Below are positions 1-8,729 of a stretch of DNA of 64,000 nt, piece by piece. The translations under genes and the position numbers were made by a program. Source of the DNA: Thalassospira profundimaris (GTDB lineage Bacteria; Pseudomonadota; Alphaproteobacteria; Rhodospirillales; Thalassospiraceae); contig NZ_JPWF01000018.1 in NCBI RefSeq assembly GCF_003326675.1, forward strand, positions 1 through 64,000. The letters are read 5' to 3'. How positions within the stretch are numbered: the first letter of the stretch is position 1; the number at the start of each line of letters is the position of its first letter. The notes beneath the pieces are model-generated. The model was not told where the DNA came from, made no database searches, and saw only the letters and a list, made by a program, of their open reading frames with translations.

Positions 1-59
1 GCGGCTCCTGCAACCCAGTCGCCCGCGATCAGATGTTTTCCTGTCAGGGTATAGGACAT
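1..59 (-). CDS. Aldehyde dehydrogenase, N-terminal fragment (probable 2,5-dioxovalerate dehydrogenase)
   Basis: An ATG at position 59 on the minus strand opens a frame that runs off the window edge, reading MSYTLTGKHLIAGDWVAGA. This looks like the start of alpha-ketoglutarate semialdehyde (2,5-dioxovalerate) dehydrogenases, which oxidise the product of the dehydratase encoded 28 bases upstream. The pathway context supports the call more than the 19 residues do. It would be the last enzyme of the non-phosphorylative sugar-acid route feeding 2-oxoglutarate. Confidence 0.6.
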   Translation of the reverse strand, partial: MSYTLTGKHLIAGDWVAGA

Positions 60-87
60 GGATGTCTCCTCTGTGCGGCGGGGCCGC

Positions 88-999
88 TTATTTCACCAGA
101 TTGTTTTGACGCATGAAGCCGACCAGTTTGGTCTGCTGTGCGTCGGTCAAAGGCCATGCAGATGGCGGGCGCGTTGCACCACAATCATCACCAAGCAGTT
201 GAAGGGCCGCTTTGACGCCGGTCACGTTCGTGCCGTTCATTTCTTCGGCGCGGACTTCTTCAAAGGCGCTCATATCACGGATCAGATCACGGGCCTTGGC
301 ATAGTCACCGGCCTCGAGGGCTGCGTGAATTGCCATGGAACGTTCCGGCCAGACATTGATAAGACCCGATGTAAAGCCACGCGCACCAACCGCATAGAAT
401 GCCGGCGCCCAGGTTTCGGCAAGACCGCCAACCCAGACAATATCGGGGTCACAGGCATTGATCGCCTCGGACAGTTTCATGGCGTTGGGGGTTGCCCATT
501 TAACGCCAGCCACACCTTCGATGGCACAGAGATCGGCAATCGCCTTGGTGCCGATGGTGTCATTGCGCAGATACAGCATCATCGGAAGCCCGCCCGATGC
601 GTCGGCAATGCGTTTGATATATTCAACAACGCCGCGCGGGGCGACGAAGGGATCTGGCGGCTGATGGATCATAAGGGCCTCGGCCCCGGCTTCGGCAGAT
701 GCCTTGGCAAGTGCGCAAGCGTCACGCACGCCGCGACCAATACCGGCCAGCATCGGCGCACGACCGTCCAGCATCTCGGCCACCGATTTGGCCATGGTGA
801 TGGCTTCGTCCGTGGTCAGCGCATAAAATTCGCCGGTATTGCCATTCACCACCGGAAAATGAACACCCGCAGCAAGTGCACGGTCAATAATCGGTTTCAG
901 CTTGGCCGGGGCAAGATCGCCATTTTCGTCATAAGGGGTGACAAGAATGCCGGAAATACCTGACAGCACGCCACGCAGATCGGCTTTGGAAAGTGCCAT
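88..999 (-). CDS. 2-keto-3-deoxy sugar acid dehydratase (DapA/KDG aldolase superfamily)
   Basis: A 303-residue TIM-barrel protein of the dihydrodipicolinate synthase superfamily. The pyruvate-binding GNTGEFYALT segment lies at about 53-62, Tyr143 is in MMLYLRN, and the Schiff-base lysine is Lys167 in GVAGVKWAT. In this family the two likely roles are L-2-keto-3-deoxyarabonate dehydratase and 5-dehydro-4-deoxyglucarate dehydratase; both give alpha-ketoglutarate semialdehyde. It sits between an IlvD/Edd sugar-acid dehydratase and an aldehyde dehydrogenase fragment, all on one strand, which fits a three-step pathway from arabonate (or a related aldonate) to 2-oxoglutarate. The exact substrate cannot be settled from sequence alone. 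Confidence 0.85.
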   Translation of the reverse strand: MALSKADLRGVLSGISGILVTPYDENGDLAPAKLKPIIDRALAAGVHFPVVNGNTGEFYALTTDEAITMAKSVAEMLDGRAPMLAGIGRGVRDACALAKASAEAGAEALMIHQPPDPFVAPRGVVEYIKRIADASGGLPMMLYLRNDTIGTKAIADLCAIEGVAGVKWATPNAMKLSEAINACDPDIVWVGGLAETWAPAFYAVGARGFTSGLINVWPERSMAIHAALEAGDYAKARDLIRDMSAFEEVRAEEMNGTNVTGVKAALQLLGDDCGATRPPSAWPLTDAQQTKLVGFMRQNNLVK

Positions 1000-1090
1000 G
1001 GATCAATATCCCTGATTGGTTTGTTTCGTGTCGTCGGGATGGTGCGCCAAACGCCCCATCCCGGTTTCTGATTATGGGCTCCGGATAAGC

Positions 1091-2836
1091 CTAGAAAATA
1101 TCAGGCTCGCCCGCGGTTTCACCGAATTCCGGCGACAGGAAGTCAAAATCGCAACCCTCGTTGGCCTGGGTGACATGCTTGCCAAACATCCAGCCATATC
1201 CACGCTGATAGCGCGGCTCGGGTGCCTGCCATGCGGCACGACGACGTTCAAGTTCATCCTCGTCGACCAGCATGTCCAAACGACGGTTATCAAGATCAAG
1301 CTTGACGATATCGCCGGTTTTCAAAAGGGCTAGCGGACCACCGATATAGGATTCCGGTGCCACATGAAGCACGCAGGCCCCATAAGACGTCCCCGACATA
1401 CGCGCATCCGAAATACGCAACATGTCACGATGGCCCTGTTTGATCAGTGCCTTGGGGATCGGAAGCATGCCCCATTCCGGGAAGCCCGGGCCACCAAGCG
1501 GACCGGCATTGCGCAGCACCATCACATGATCCGGCGTGATGTCGAGATTTTCATCATCCACCGCCTTTTTCATTTCCGGGTAGCTGTCAAAGACAAGTGC
1601 CGGGCCCTGATGATTGCGGAAACGTTCATCACAGGCCGCCGGTTTGATCACGGCACCATCCGGGCAGAGATTGCCACGCAGAACCGCAAGCGATCCTTCA
1701 TGATAGACCGGATTTGAAAGCGGACGGATGACATCATCATTATAAACCGTCGCACCTTCGAGGGTCTGGGCAAGGGTTTTACCCGTAACCGTGGTGACAG
1801 ATGTATCAAGCTTGTCGCCAAGCTGTGCCATCAAGGCACGCAGGCCACCGGCATAGAAGAAATCTTCCATCAGGTAATCGCCCTTGCCCGACGGGCGGAT
1901 ATTGGCGATCAGTGGCGTGGTGCGGCCAAGCTCATCAAGATCATCAAGGGTGATTTTGATCCCGGCACGGCGCGCCATGGCCAGCAAATGCACAACAGCA
2001 TTGGTCGAACAGCCGGTCGCCATCGCAACCACAGCCGAGTTCCGCACAGATTCCGGGGTAACGATCTTGTTCGGGGTCAGATCCTCCCACACCATATCAA
2101 CGATGCGACGACCACACTGGGTCGACATACGGATATGACCGGCATCCGGTGCCGGGATCGAGGATGCACCCGGAAGGCAAAGCCCCATCGCCTCGGCAAT
2201 GGCGGTCATGGTGGATGCGGTCCCCATGGTCATGCAGTGACCATATGAACGGGCAATACCGCCCTCGACGCCGACCCATTCTTCGTCACTGATGTTACCA
2301 GCACGGCGTTCATCCCAGTATTTCCAGGCATCTGAGCCCGAACCCAGAATTTTACCGGCATAGTTCCCACGCAACATCGGACCCGCAGGCAGATAGATCA
2401 TCGGCACACCGGCCGAAAGTGCGCCCATCACCAGACCCGGCGTGGTTTTGTCACAGCCGCCCATCAGCACCACGCCATCAAGCGGGTGGGAGCGAATCAT
2501 TTCCTCGGTCTCCATCGCAAGCAGGTTGCGATACAGCATCGAGGTCGGCTTGGTGAAGGATTCGTCCACCGAGATGGTTGGCAGTTCAACCGGGAAACCA
2601 CCGGCCTGATGCACACCTTTTTTAACGTCGGCAGCACGTTCGCGGAAATGCAGATGGCACGGATTGATTTCCGACCATGTATTCAGGATGCCGATCACCG
2701 GGCGACCGGTCCAGTCTTCGGGATCAAGGCCCATTTGCATCAGGCGCGAACGATGCCCGAACGAACGAAGATCATCGGGCGCAAACCAGCGCGCGCTTCT
2801 GAGATCTTCTGCGGATTTTTTAATTTTGTCGGACAT
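1091..2836 (-). CDS. Sugar-acid dehydratase, IlvD/Edd family (arabonate dehydratase-like)
   Basis: A 581-residue Fe-S dehydratase. Family signatures are GGCDKTTPG, the ARSYGHCMTMGTASTM segment and GCSTNAVVHL, whose cysteines bind the cluster in IlvD/Edd enzymes. The opening RSARWFAPDDLRSFGHRSR is characteristic of the L-arabonate/D-xylonate branch rather than true IlvD. A GGGAGGAAC ribosome site six to ten bases ahead supports the ATG at 2836; an open extension to 2902 has no such site. It removes water from an aldonate to give a 2-keto-3-deoxy acid for the enzyme downstream. One of two identical palindromic operators lies 83 bases upstream of the start. Confidence 0.88.
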   Translation of the reverse strand: MSDKIKKSAEDLRSARWFAPDDLRSFGHRSRLMQMGLDPEDWTGRPVIGILNTWSEINPCHLHFRERAADVKKGVHQAGGFPVELPTISVDESFTKPTSMLYRNLLAMETEEMIRSHPLDGVVLMGGCDKTTPGLVMGALSAGVPMIYLPAGPMLRGNYAGKILGSGSDAWKYWDERRAGNISDEEWVGVEGGIARSYGHCMTMGTASTMTAIAEAMGLCLPGASSIPAPDAGHIRMSTQCGRRIVDMVWEDLTPNKIVTPESVRNSAVVAMATGCSTNAVVHLLAMARRAGIKITLDDLDELGRTTPLIANIRPSGKGDYLMEDFFYAGGLRALMAQLGDKLDTSVTTVTGKTLAQTLEGATVYNDDVIRPLSNPVYHEGSLAVLRGNLCPDGAVIKPAACDERFRNHQGPALVFDSYPEMKKAVDDENLDITPDHVMVLRNAGPLGGPGFPEWGMLPIPKALIKQGHRDMLRISDARMSGTSYGACVLHVAPESYIGGPLALLKTGDIVKLDLDNRRLDMLVDEDELERRRAAWQAPEPRYQRGYGWMFGKHVTQANEGCDFDFLSPEFGETAGEPDIF

Positions 2837-2918
2837 GGCGTTCCTCCCGTCATTCGGCCGCCGCGAACTCCGTCCACCGGACACAATCAGGGCGGCCTGC
2901 ACTTTTGATTGATGTATT

Positions 2919-2934
2919 ATGTATGCGCATACAT
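2919..2934. promoter_or_regulatory. 16-bp perfect palindromic operator, copy 1
   Basis: ATGTATGCGCATACAT is a perfect palindrome with a central CG step, as in many LacI-family operators. It lies upstream of the minus-strand sugar-acid dehydratase, just downstream of a TTGACA on that strand (rc of 2943-2948), so bound protein would cover the promoter. An identical copy is at 3042-3057. The LacI-type protein at 6553-7593 is the nearest candidate ligand; a GntR-type regulator encoded elsewhere is the alternative. Confidence 0.8.
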
Positions 2935-3041
2935 TGACAAGATGTCAAGCAAACTTACATGTCAAAATGGCAGATTTATCATACGTAAAATCGCCGACAG
3001 ATTCAGCAATTGACAGGCTTTGTCACAAGATGTATCAAAAT

Positions 3042-3057
3042 ATGTATGCGCATACAT
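3042..3057. promoter_or_regulatory. 16-bp perfect palindromic operator, copy 2
   Basis: Identical to copy 1 and 123 bp from it centre to centre. On the plus strand a TTGACA at 3010-3015 and a TATCAA at 3033-3038 with 17-base spacing would put the transcription start inside this palindrome, ahead of tctC. Binding here should block that promoter. Confidence 0.8.
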
Positions 3058-3185
3058 AAAGCTTGAAAATTTACAAGCTGACTAACAACAAGAACAAGCA
3101 ACACCAACGCCTTATGGGAACCACACCATCGGGCATCGCGGGGATACCCCCACCATTCAGGAATGCGTCATTCGGGAGGACTCTT

Positions 3186-4232
3186 ATGACCGGACTTTTT
3201 AAATCCATCGCTGCTGCTGCCGGCTTTGCCGCCATGGTTGCCTCGCCAGTTCTGGCTTCTGCGGCTGATCTGCCGAGCAATATCCGCCTTGTTATCGGTT
3301 CAAAATCGACCGGCGGTGACACCTATCAGAACAGCGCGATTGTCGCTGAAGCCCTTGCCAAGAAGCTCGACATCAATGTGAAGGTTGATGCAGTTGGCGC
3401 AGGCGAGGCCTTCAAGGCGTTGCAGCGCGATTCGCGCGGCACCACCATCATGATTTTCCATGATCAGTCTTATCTTGCGAACCTGTATGGCGTTCGCGGC
3501 TATGACGATATCTTTGAGAACTACGTTGTCGGCCCGACGGTTGCGATCAACCCGGGCAATGCGTATCTGGTTGCCAAAAACTCGCCGCTGCAGTCGATGG
3601 AAGACGTCTTTGCAGCCGCAGCAGCCGGTCAGCGCGTGCGCGTTGCCATTCAGGCCGGTGGCGTTTCGGAAATCGGTTTCTCGGCTATGAAAAACGCCGC
3701 CAAGGTCATGAACCCGGGTTCGGAAGCAAACATTGTTCCGGTCAACACCGGTTCGCAGGCTGATAAAAACCAGCTGATGTTTGATGGTCAGGCCGATGTC
3801 ATCAACGGTTCGGTCCAGGCGAACGAACAGTTCACCCAGCTTGCCGCAGATGATCAGAAAGCCATGCGCTTTGTCTGGCTGACCGCACGTGAAGAAACCA
3901 TCGCACAGGCGAACCCGGAAGGCATGGGCAACACCAACCGCGATGAACTTCTTGCCTTCACCACCCCGAATGTCAGCGTCACCTTTGACGGTTCAAGTGA
4001 CTTCACCTTCGACAAGGAATTCTTCCTGCTGTTCAACAAGGACATGGATGCAGAACAGATTGCAACCATCGACAATGCGTTGAAGGAAATCTATGCCGAG
4101 GGTGAAATTCAGAAAACCCAGAAGGCTTCGTTCTTCATCCCGAACTACAAGCCGCAGGCCGAGGCATCGGCATATCTGAAAGCGAAACGCGATCAGTACC
4201 GCCAGGTCATCGACGCGATTGCGACGAACTGA
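3186..4232 (+). CDS. tctC: TctC-family periplasmic carboxylate-binding protein
   Basis: A 348-residue extracytoplasmic receptor of the tripartite tricarboxylate transporter (TTT/Bug) family. A signal peptide with a Leu/Ala core ends near SAAD at about residue 27-28. The ATG at 3186 is preceded by GGGAGG; an open frame continues upstream to 3063 but would place a charged stretch ahead of the signal peptide. It heads tctC-tctB-tctA, divergent from the sugar-acid dehydratase genes, so the cargo is probably a sugar acid or dicarboxylate used by that pathway. A strong hairpin follows the stop codon, which would favour excess receptor over membrane subunits. Confidence 0.88.
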   Translation: MTGLFKSIAAAAGFAAMVASPVLASAADLPSNIRLVIGSKSTGGDTYQNSAIVAEALAKKLDINVKVDAVGAGEAFKALQRDSRGTTIMIFHDQSYLANLYGVRGYDDIFENYVVGPTVAINPGNAYLVAKNSPLQSMEDVFAAAAAGQRVRVAIQAGGVSEIGFSAMKNAAKVMNPGSEANIVPVNTGSQADKNQLMFDGQADVINGSVQANEQFTQLAADDQKAMRFVWLTAREETIAQANPEGMGNTNRDELLAFTTPNVSVTFDGSSDFTFDKEFFLLFNKDMDAEQIATIDNALKEIYAEGEIQKTQKASFFIPNYKPQAEASAYLKAKRDQYRQVIDAIATN

Positions 4233-4241
4233 TTTCCCGGT

Positions 4242-4272
4242 TGGCCCGGCATACCAATGCCGGGCCACTTTT
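4242..4272 (+). terminator. Intrinsic terminator/attenuator between tctC and tctB
   Basis: Arms TGGCCCGGCAT (4242-4252) and ATGCCGGGCCA (4257-4267) pair perfectly around a four-base loop, followed by CTTTT. It lies just behind the receptor gene and ahead of the membrane genes, so partial termination is likely. Confidence 0.75.
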
Positions 4273-4388
4273 GCCTGATCTGGCGATGGCGCAAACCCAT
4301 CCCACTTCCCGCTAAATAGCCCGACGTGATTTTCAACCTGTTTGAAAATCAGTACGATGGGCAAAACAGGCACATCCGGAGGCGTCCC

Positions 4389-4814
4389 ATGTCGTTTGAC
4401 TCACCCTTCCATGTGACGGTCGATTTCAGCACCTCGCACATGATTTTTCCGACGATCATTGCCGTGATCCTCGGCATATTGTTCATTTCCATTCTGATCA
4501 CACGCGGCAGCACCATTCTTGCCACTGTTTCAAACGGCAACTGGTGGCCGGCCGGCATCGACCACAAGCGTTTCTTTGGTACGATTGCCCTGACCGTGAT
4601 CTATTTTCTGGCCATGCCGGAAGTGGGGGATATTTTCCCCAATACCGGACTTGGATTTTACCTTTGTTCGATCCCGTATCTGTTCGCGCTAAGTACGCTT
4701 TATCTGCACGAGCGCAGCCGTCGAACCCTGATGATCGCAGGCGTGAATGCGCTGATCGCGCCAAGCGTGGTCTGGTACATCCTGTCCGAACTTTTCAATA
4801 TCTCGCTGCCTTAA
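4389..4814 (+). CDS. tctB: TctB-family small membrane subunit
   Basis: A 141-residue hydrophobic protein with about four predicted membrane helices (from about residues 18, 58, 80 and 117), the normal form of the small TTT membrane subunit. GGAGG at 4378-4382 sits six bases before the ATG at 4389; the longer frame from 4326 has no such site. Between tctC and tctA, it should form the membrane complex with TctA. Confidence 0.85.
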   Translation: MSFDSPFHVTVDFSTSHMIFPTIIAVILGILFISILITRGSTILATVSNGNWWPAGIDHKRFFGTIALTVIYFLAMPEVGDIFPNTGLGFYLCSIPYLFALSTLYLHERSRRTLMIAGVNALIAPSVVWYILSELFNISLP

Positions 4815-4873
4815 GGTTTCCGGTACGTCGTATCGGCCCCTTGTTTGGCGCGGATTGATCCAAGAGATTTATC

Positions 4874-6376
4874 ATGGAACTTCTATCGATCCTGACACCG
4901 CTGTTTTTCGGACTGGTTGCCGCGGGCACCGTGATCGGCATTATTTTTGGTGCGATCCCGGGCATGACCGCCACCATGGCGGTGGCTGTCTGTTTGCCCC
5001 TGACCTATTCACTGGGTCTTGAAAATGGCCTGGCCCTGTTGCTTGGTCTTTATGTCGGGGGCATTTCGGGCGGTCTGGTCCCGGCCATTCTTTTGAATAT
5101 TCCGGGCACCCCGTCATCGATCACCACCACCCTTGACGGGTATCCGATGACGCAAAATGGCGAAGGCGAGCGCGCCCTTAAGATTGGCATTACCTCGTCA
5201 CTGGTTGGCGGGTTGATCAGCCTTGCCGCTCTTTATCTGTTTGCCCCGGCACTGGCCGATTTTGCGATCAAGTTTTCCTATATCGAGAAATTCCTGATCA
5301 TCTTCTTTGCCCTGACAGTGATGGCAGCCCTTTCCAACAGCTTGCTGGTCGGGATTTTCAGCGGTTTTCTGGGCGTCTTTATCAGCCTGATCGGGGCCTA
5401 TGACATTTCGCGGGGCGGCAATGGCGAGCTGCGCCTTGTCCCGGAATTCCTTGAATATTACCTTGAAGGCGGTTTCTCGCTTCTGCCGGTTCTGATCGGT
5501 CTGTTTGGTCTTTCGACCATTCTGATTGATGCCGAAGACGGCATGAAGGAAGGCAAGGGCCTTTCGGGTGTGAAGATCGGCGGCAAGCCGTTCAAATTGT
5601 CCGTTTTCAAGGGTCAGATCATTAACCTGATCCGGTCATCATCGATTGGCACCTTTGTCGGCATCCTGCCCGGTGTTGGCGGCAGTGCGGCATCCATCCT
5701 TGCCTATAGCCAGGAAAAGAACTTTTCCAAGAACCCGGAAAAGTTCGGCAAAGGCGCACCGGCCGGTGTGATCGCATCGGAAAGTGCCAATAACGGTTTG
5801 ACGGGTGGCGCACTTGTACCGTTGCTGTCACTTGGCATTCCCGGGGATTCAACCACCGCCATTCTGATTGGTGCCTTTACCCTGCAAGGCGTTCAGGTTG
5901 GTCCGCTGTTTATCGGCAATAATCCAATCACCTGGGATGCGATGATCATTGCCATGCTGGCAGCCAATATCATCATGTTCCTTGTCATGGTTCTGGCCAT
6001 TCGCCATATCGCCAAGGTCGTCACGGTTCCCAAGAACATCCTGTTCCCGATCATTCTTATGATGTGTGTGGTCGGGGCCTATACCATCAATTATGGCGTG
6101 ATGTTTGATGTCTGGACGCTTTTGATCTTTGGTCTGTTTGGCTATCTCGCCCACAAGATCGGATTGGAAATCGCGCCCTTTATCATCGGCTTTATCCTTG
6201 GTCCGTCGGCCGAGATCTATTTCGTCAAAAGTCTGGAATCCTTTGGCACGCTTTCGATCTTCTTTACCAAAAGCTGGATCGCGGCATTGCTGTGGGTTCT
6301 GATTGTGCTGTCGATTGCCTTCTCCGTTTCGGTGGCACGCAAGAAAAAGCGGATGGCGGACAATATGGACGCCTGA
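4874..6376 (+). CDS. tctA: TctA-family large membrane subunit
   Basis: A 500-residue polytopic protein of the TctA family. The conserved GAIPGMTATM segment is near residue 27, LLNIPGTPSSITTTLDGYP near 78, and the mirrored motifs GILPGVGGS and LSLGIPGDSTTA are in the second half, as expected for the inverted-repeat fold. It is the translocating subunit, driven by the ion gradient and fed by TctC. The C-terminus is Lys/Arg-rich and cytoplasmic. Confidence 0.92.
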   Translation: MELLSILTPLFFGLVAAGTVIGIIFGAIPGMTATMAVAVCLPLTYSLGLENGLALLLGLYVGGISGGLVPAILLNIPGTPSSITTTLDGYPMTQNGEGERALKIGITSSLVGGLISLAALYLFAPALADFAIKFSYIEKFLIIFFALTVMAALSNSLLVGIFSGFLGVFISLIGAYDISRGGNGELRLVPEFLEYYLEGGFSLLPVLIGLFGLSTILIDAEDGMKEGKGLSGVKIGGKPFKLSVFKGQIINLIRSSSIGTFVGILPGVGGSAASILAYSQEKNFSKNPEKFGKGAPAGVIASESANNGLTGGALVPLLSLGIPGDSTTAILIGAFTLQGVQVGPLFIGNNPITWDAMIIAMLAANIIMFLVMVLAIRHIAKVVTVPKNILFPIILMMCVVGAYTINYGVMFDVWTLLIFGLFGYLAHKIGLEIAPFIIGFILGPSAEIYFVKSLESFGTLSIFFTKSWIAALLWVLIVLSIAFSVSVARKKKRMADNMDA

Positions 6377-6394
6377 TCATCCGCCTCAAAGACA

Positions 6395-6460
6395 GGGCAA
6401 GAAGCAACAGTCCCTCCCTGTGCTGTAAAGTGGCCCTTACCCGAGCCACGCTTCTTGCCC
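6395..6460. repeat. 11-bp inverted repeat with long loop downstream of tctA
   Basis: GGGCAAGAAGC (6395-6405) and GCTTCTTGCCC (6450-6460) are perfect complements separated by 44 bases. There is no T-run behind the right arm, so it is not a standard terminator. It may stabilise the tctA transcript end or act as a loose terminator ahead of the regulator gene. Confidence 0.5.
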
Positions 6461-6552
6461 GCCATTTTGTGCTGATGTAATAACACCTGTGTCAGTCCGG
6501 CGAAAAAGCCCGCCCCCTGACATTCAACACCCAAGCAAGAGACCAAAAACCT

Positions 6553-7593
6553 TTGTCATCTGCGCCCGGAAAAACCGATCAAGCAACCCTTGCCGAAATC
6601 AAAAGCGGTACAGTCACGATGGAAACCGTCGGACGTATCGCAGGTGTTTCGCAGGTGACGGTTTCGCGTGCGCTGAATGATCCGAAAAAGGTTTCGGCCA
6701 AGACCCTGCAACGCATTCAGGATGCCATCGAGCTTACCGGCTATGTGCCCAACATGGTGGCCGGCGCATTGGCGTCGCGGCGCAGCAAGCTGATTGCGGC
6801 CCTTGTGCCATCAATCACCAACGTCATCTATTCCGACCTGATGCAAAATTTCATCAATGTCATTCGCGGGTCGGGTTATCACGTTTTGATGGCGGAAACC
6901 GGCTTTTCGCAGGACGAGGAACAGGCGGTTGTTTCGACAATGCTTAGCCGCCGTCCAGACGGGATCCTGCTGACCGGTATCCATCATTCATCGGGCTGCA
7001 AGAAGATGCTGCTGGGGGCTGGTATTCCGGTGATTGAAGTCTGGGACATTACGGAAAACCCGCTTGATGTCTGTATCGGCTTTTCACATATCCGGGCAGG
7101 CGAAGAAATGGCCCGCTATGCGGCGGGCAAGGGTTATGACAAGGCCCTGATTGTATCGGCAGGCGACGAACGTGCATTACGACGCAAGAATGCCTTTGCC
7201 AATCAATTCACACAATTGACCGGCAATGCCCCGATAGAAGTCCTGTATGAAGCAGGTGCAACCATCGAACGCGGGCGTAATGGCCTTCGCAGTGGTTTGG
7301 AAAAGGGATTTCAGAGCGGCATTATCATGTGCAGTTCCGACCTTTTGGCGCATGGCATCCTGATCGAAGCACAGGCGCGCGGGATTAAAATCCCCGAGGA
7401 TATGGCAGTTCTTGGATTTGGTAATCAGGACTTTTCGCCCTTTACCTTGCCCGCGCTGACCACAGTTGAAATCAACCGTCCGGATTTGGGCCGACGTGCC
7501 GCCGAGGCACTGGTGGCACGTATTGAAAACCAGCCCCTGCCCGACAAGTCGATTGATGTCGGTTTTGAATTGATTGAACGCGCCTCAACCTGA
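6553..7593 (+). CDS. LacI-family transcriptional regulator
   Basis: About 346 residues. The N-terminal helix-turn-helix (VGRIAGVSQVTVSRALNDP) and hinge region (YVPNMVAGALASRR) are followed by a periplasmic-binding-protein-like sensor domain, as in GntR/IdnR-type LacI proteins. The start is uncertain: a TTG at 6553 gives a 22-residue leader before the HTH, while an ATG at 6619 begins directly at the HTH but lacks a ribosome site. It follows tctA and is the likely repressor for the two identical palindromes at 2919 and 3042. The effector is probably a sugar acid or keto acid of that pathway. Confidence 0.9.
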   Translation: MSSAPGKTDQATLAEIKSGTVTMETVGRIAGVSQVTVSRALNDPKKVSAKTLQRIQDAIELTGYVPNMVAGALASRRSKLIAALVPSITNVIYSDLMQNFINVIRGSGYHVLMAETGFSQDEEQAVVSTMLSRRPDGILLTGIHHSSGCKKMLLGAGIPVIEVWDITENPLDVCIGFSHIRAGEEMARYAAGKGYDKALIVSAGDERALRRKNAFANQFTQLTGNAPIEVLYEAGATIERGRNGLRSGLEKGFQSGIIMCSSDLLAHGILIEAQARGIKIPEDMAVLGFGNQDFSPFTLPALTTVEINRPDLGRRAAEALVARIENQPLPDKSIDVGFELIERAST

Positions 7594-7604
7594 CCCGAAA
7601 CAGA

Positions 7605-8414
7605 TCAGGCAAAACGCCGAAACAACCCGCGCCGTTCACGACAAATAAGCGTTAGTCCCGCCTGCCGTGCAAGGTTCACCGCGGTCAGGGTCGGCCCGGA
7701 CAGGGTCACAAGCCCGCCCACCCCACATTGCACGGTTTTGGTGACAATTTCATAAGAACAGCGGCTGGTCATCAGAACAAAGCCGCCTTGTGTATCAATC
7801 CCCTGACGGGCAACAGCGCCCAGCACCTTATCAAGGGCGTTGTGACGACCGATATCCTCGCGGACCAGTTTGATGTTACCGCCAGCATCGACAAAGGCGC
7901 TTGCGTGCAAAAGCCCGCCACCTTCGCGATTTCGGGTTTGATGATCGGGCAATGCGTCAATGGCCTGTAACACGATATCCTGGGCCATATTGCCCGGCGT
8001 TACCTTGCCGATCTTGTCCATTGCCACCGCATCAAGCGATTGAACCCCGCACAGACCACAGCCGGAACGGCCTTCAAGGGTGCGCTGACGATCCGCAAGA
8101 CGGTCAAACACGTCTTCGTGCAGATCGGCCTCGATCACATAGCCCTGAAGGGTTTTGCGCACATCGCGAAGGGTAATCTGGGAAATGTCATCGGCGATCC
8201 CTTCGGACAGGGCAAAGCCGACCATGAAATCTTCCAGATCATGGGGAGATACCATCATCACCGCATGGGATTTGCCATTAAACGTCAGTGCAGCCGGAAC
8301 TTCCGGCTGCAAGATCATTGGCGCATCGTCATTACCGTCATCACGTGAAATGGCCCGTGCAAGATCAACATCACGGCCATCAAGAATGCGGTTCTCGGAA
8401 GGTTTTGGTGTCAT
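7605..8414 (-). CDS. fdhD: Formate dehydrogenase accessory sulfurtransferase FdhD (FdsC)
   Basis: A 269-residue FdhD protein. The paired cysteines that relay sulfur to the molybdenum cofactor are in SGCGLCG, and EDIGRHNALDKVLG plus TSRCSYEIV are strongly conserved family blocks. It sulfurates the bis-MGD cofactor before insertion into FdsA. It is the last gene of the fds operon, overlapping fdsD by an ATGA. In Cupriavidus and Rhodobacter the order is usually fdsC then fdsD; here fdsD comes first. It converges on the LacI gene with an 11-base gap and no clear terminator. Confidence 0.95.
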   Translation of the reverse strand: MTPKPSENRILDGRDVDLARAISRDDGNDDAPMILQPEVPAALTFNGKSHAVMMVSPHDLEDFMVGFALSEGIADDISQITLRDVRKTLQGYVIEADLHEDVFDRLADRQRTLEGRSGCGLCGVQSLDAVAMDKIGKVTPGNMAQDIVLQAIDALPDHQTRNREGGGLLHASAFVDAGGNIKLVREDIGRHNALDKVLGAVARQGIDTQGGFVLMTSRCSYEIVTKTVQCGVGGLVTLSGPTLTAVNLARQAGLTLICRERRGLFRRFA

Positions 8415-8635
8415 GCAGGTTCTTTGACCTTACGGATCAGGGGGGCTGCTTCGAGAACCAGCGGATCAAATCCGTCATGTCCGGCAGCAATCAGGTCAAA
8501 CAACTGTTTGCGCATCCGCGGTTCCCAGAAATCGCTGATATGACCGGCAACGCCGGTTGCGCCTTCATCCTTGGGCTGGGATTTGAAAAAGGTCGCGATC
8601 TGATTGGCCATATAGACAAGCTTGTCAGGTGCCAT
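8411..8635 (-). CDS. fdsD: Formate dehydrogenase delta subunit FdsD
   Basis: A 74-residue soluble protein with the FdsD pattern: an N-terminal amphipathic helix (LVYMANQIATFF), a GVAGHISDFWEPRMRKQL core and a hydrophobic C-terminal helix. In Rhodobacter-type FDH it helps maturation of the enzyme. It is separated from fdsA by 94 bases holding a long imperfect hairpin, and overlaps fdhD by four bases. Confidence 0.9.
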   Translation of the reverse strand: MAPDKLVYMANQIATFFKSQPKDEGATGVAGHISDFWEPRMRKQLFDLIAAGHDGFDPLVLEAAPLIRKVKEPA

Positions 8636-8679
8636 TGCTGTTCACTCTTTGGCTTATACTTTTCAACAGATACAGGATT

Positions 8680-8722
8680 TGCCAGATATCGTGCGTAAGG
8701 GAGTATAGCACAATATCTGGCA
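8680..8722 (-). repeat. Long hairpin in the fdsA-fdsD intergenic region
   Basis: TGCCAGATAT (8680-8689) pairs with ATATCTGGCA (8713-8722). After one mismatch the stem continues as GTGC/GCAC, leaving a loop of about 13 bases. No T-run follows. It may mark an RNA-processing or attenuation point between the catalytic genes and the accessory genes fdsD-fdhD. Confidence 0.6.
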
Positions 8723-8729
8723 GGGTATC

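Noticed and set aside
58-963. Long plus-strand open frames opposite the dehydratase, fdsA, OFA, kynU and livK genes
   Set aside because: They mirror real genes on the other strand, have odd Cys/His/Arg-rich composition, no ribosome sites and no family motifs.
3063-3185. Upstream extension of tctC to 3063
   Set aside because: It would bury the signal peptide behind about 41 polar residues; the ATG at 3186 has GGGAGG at a good distance.
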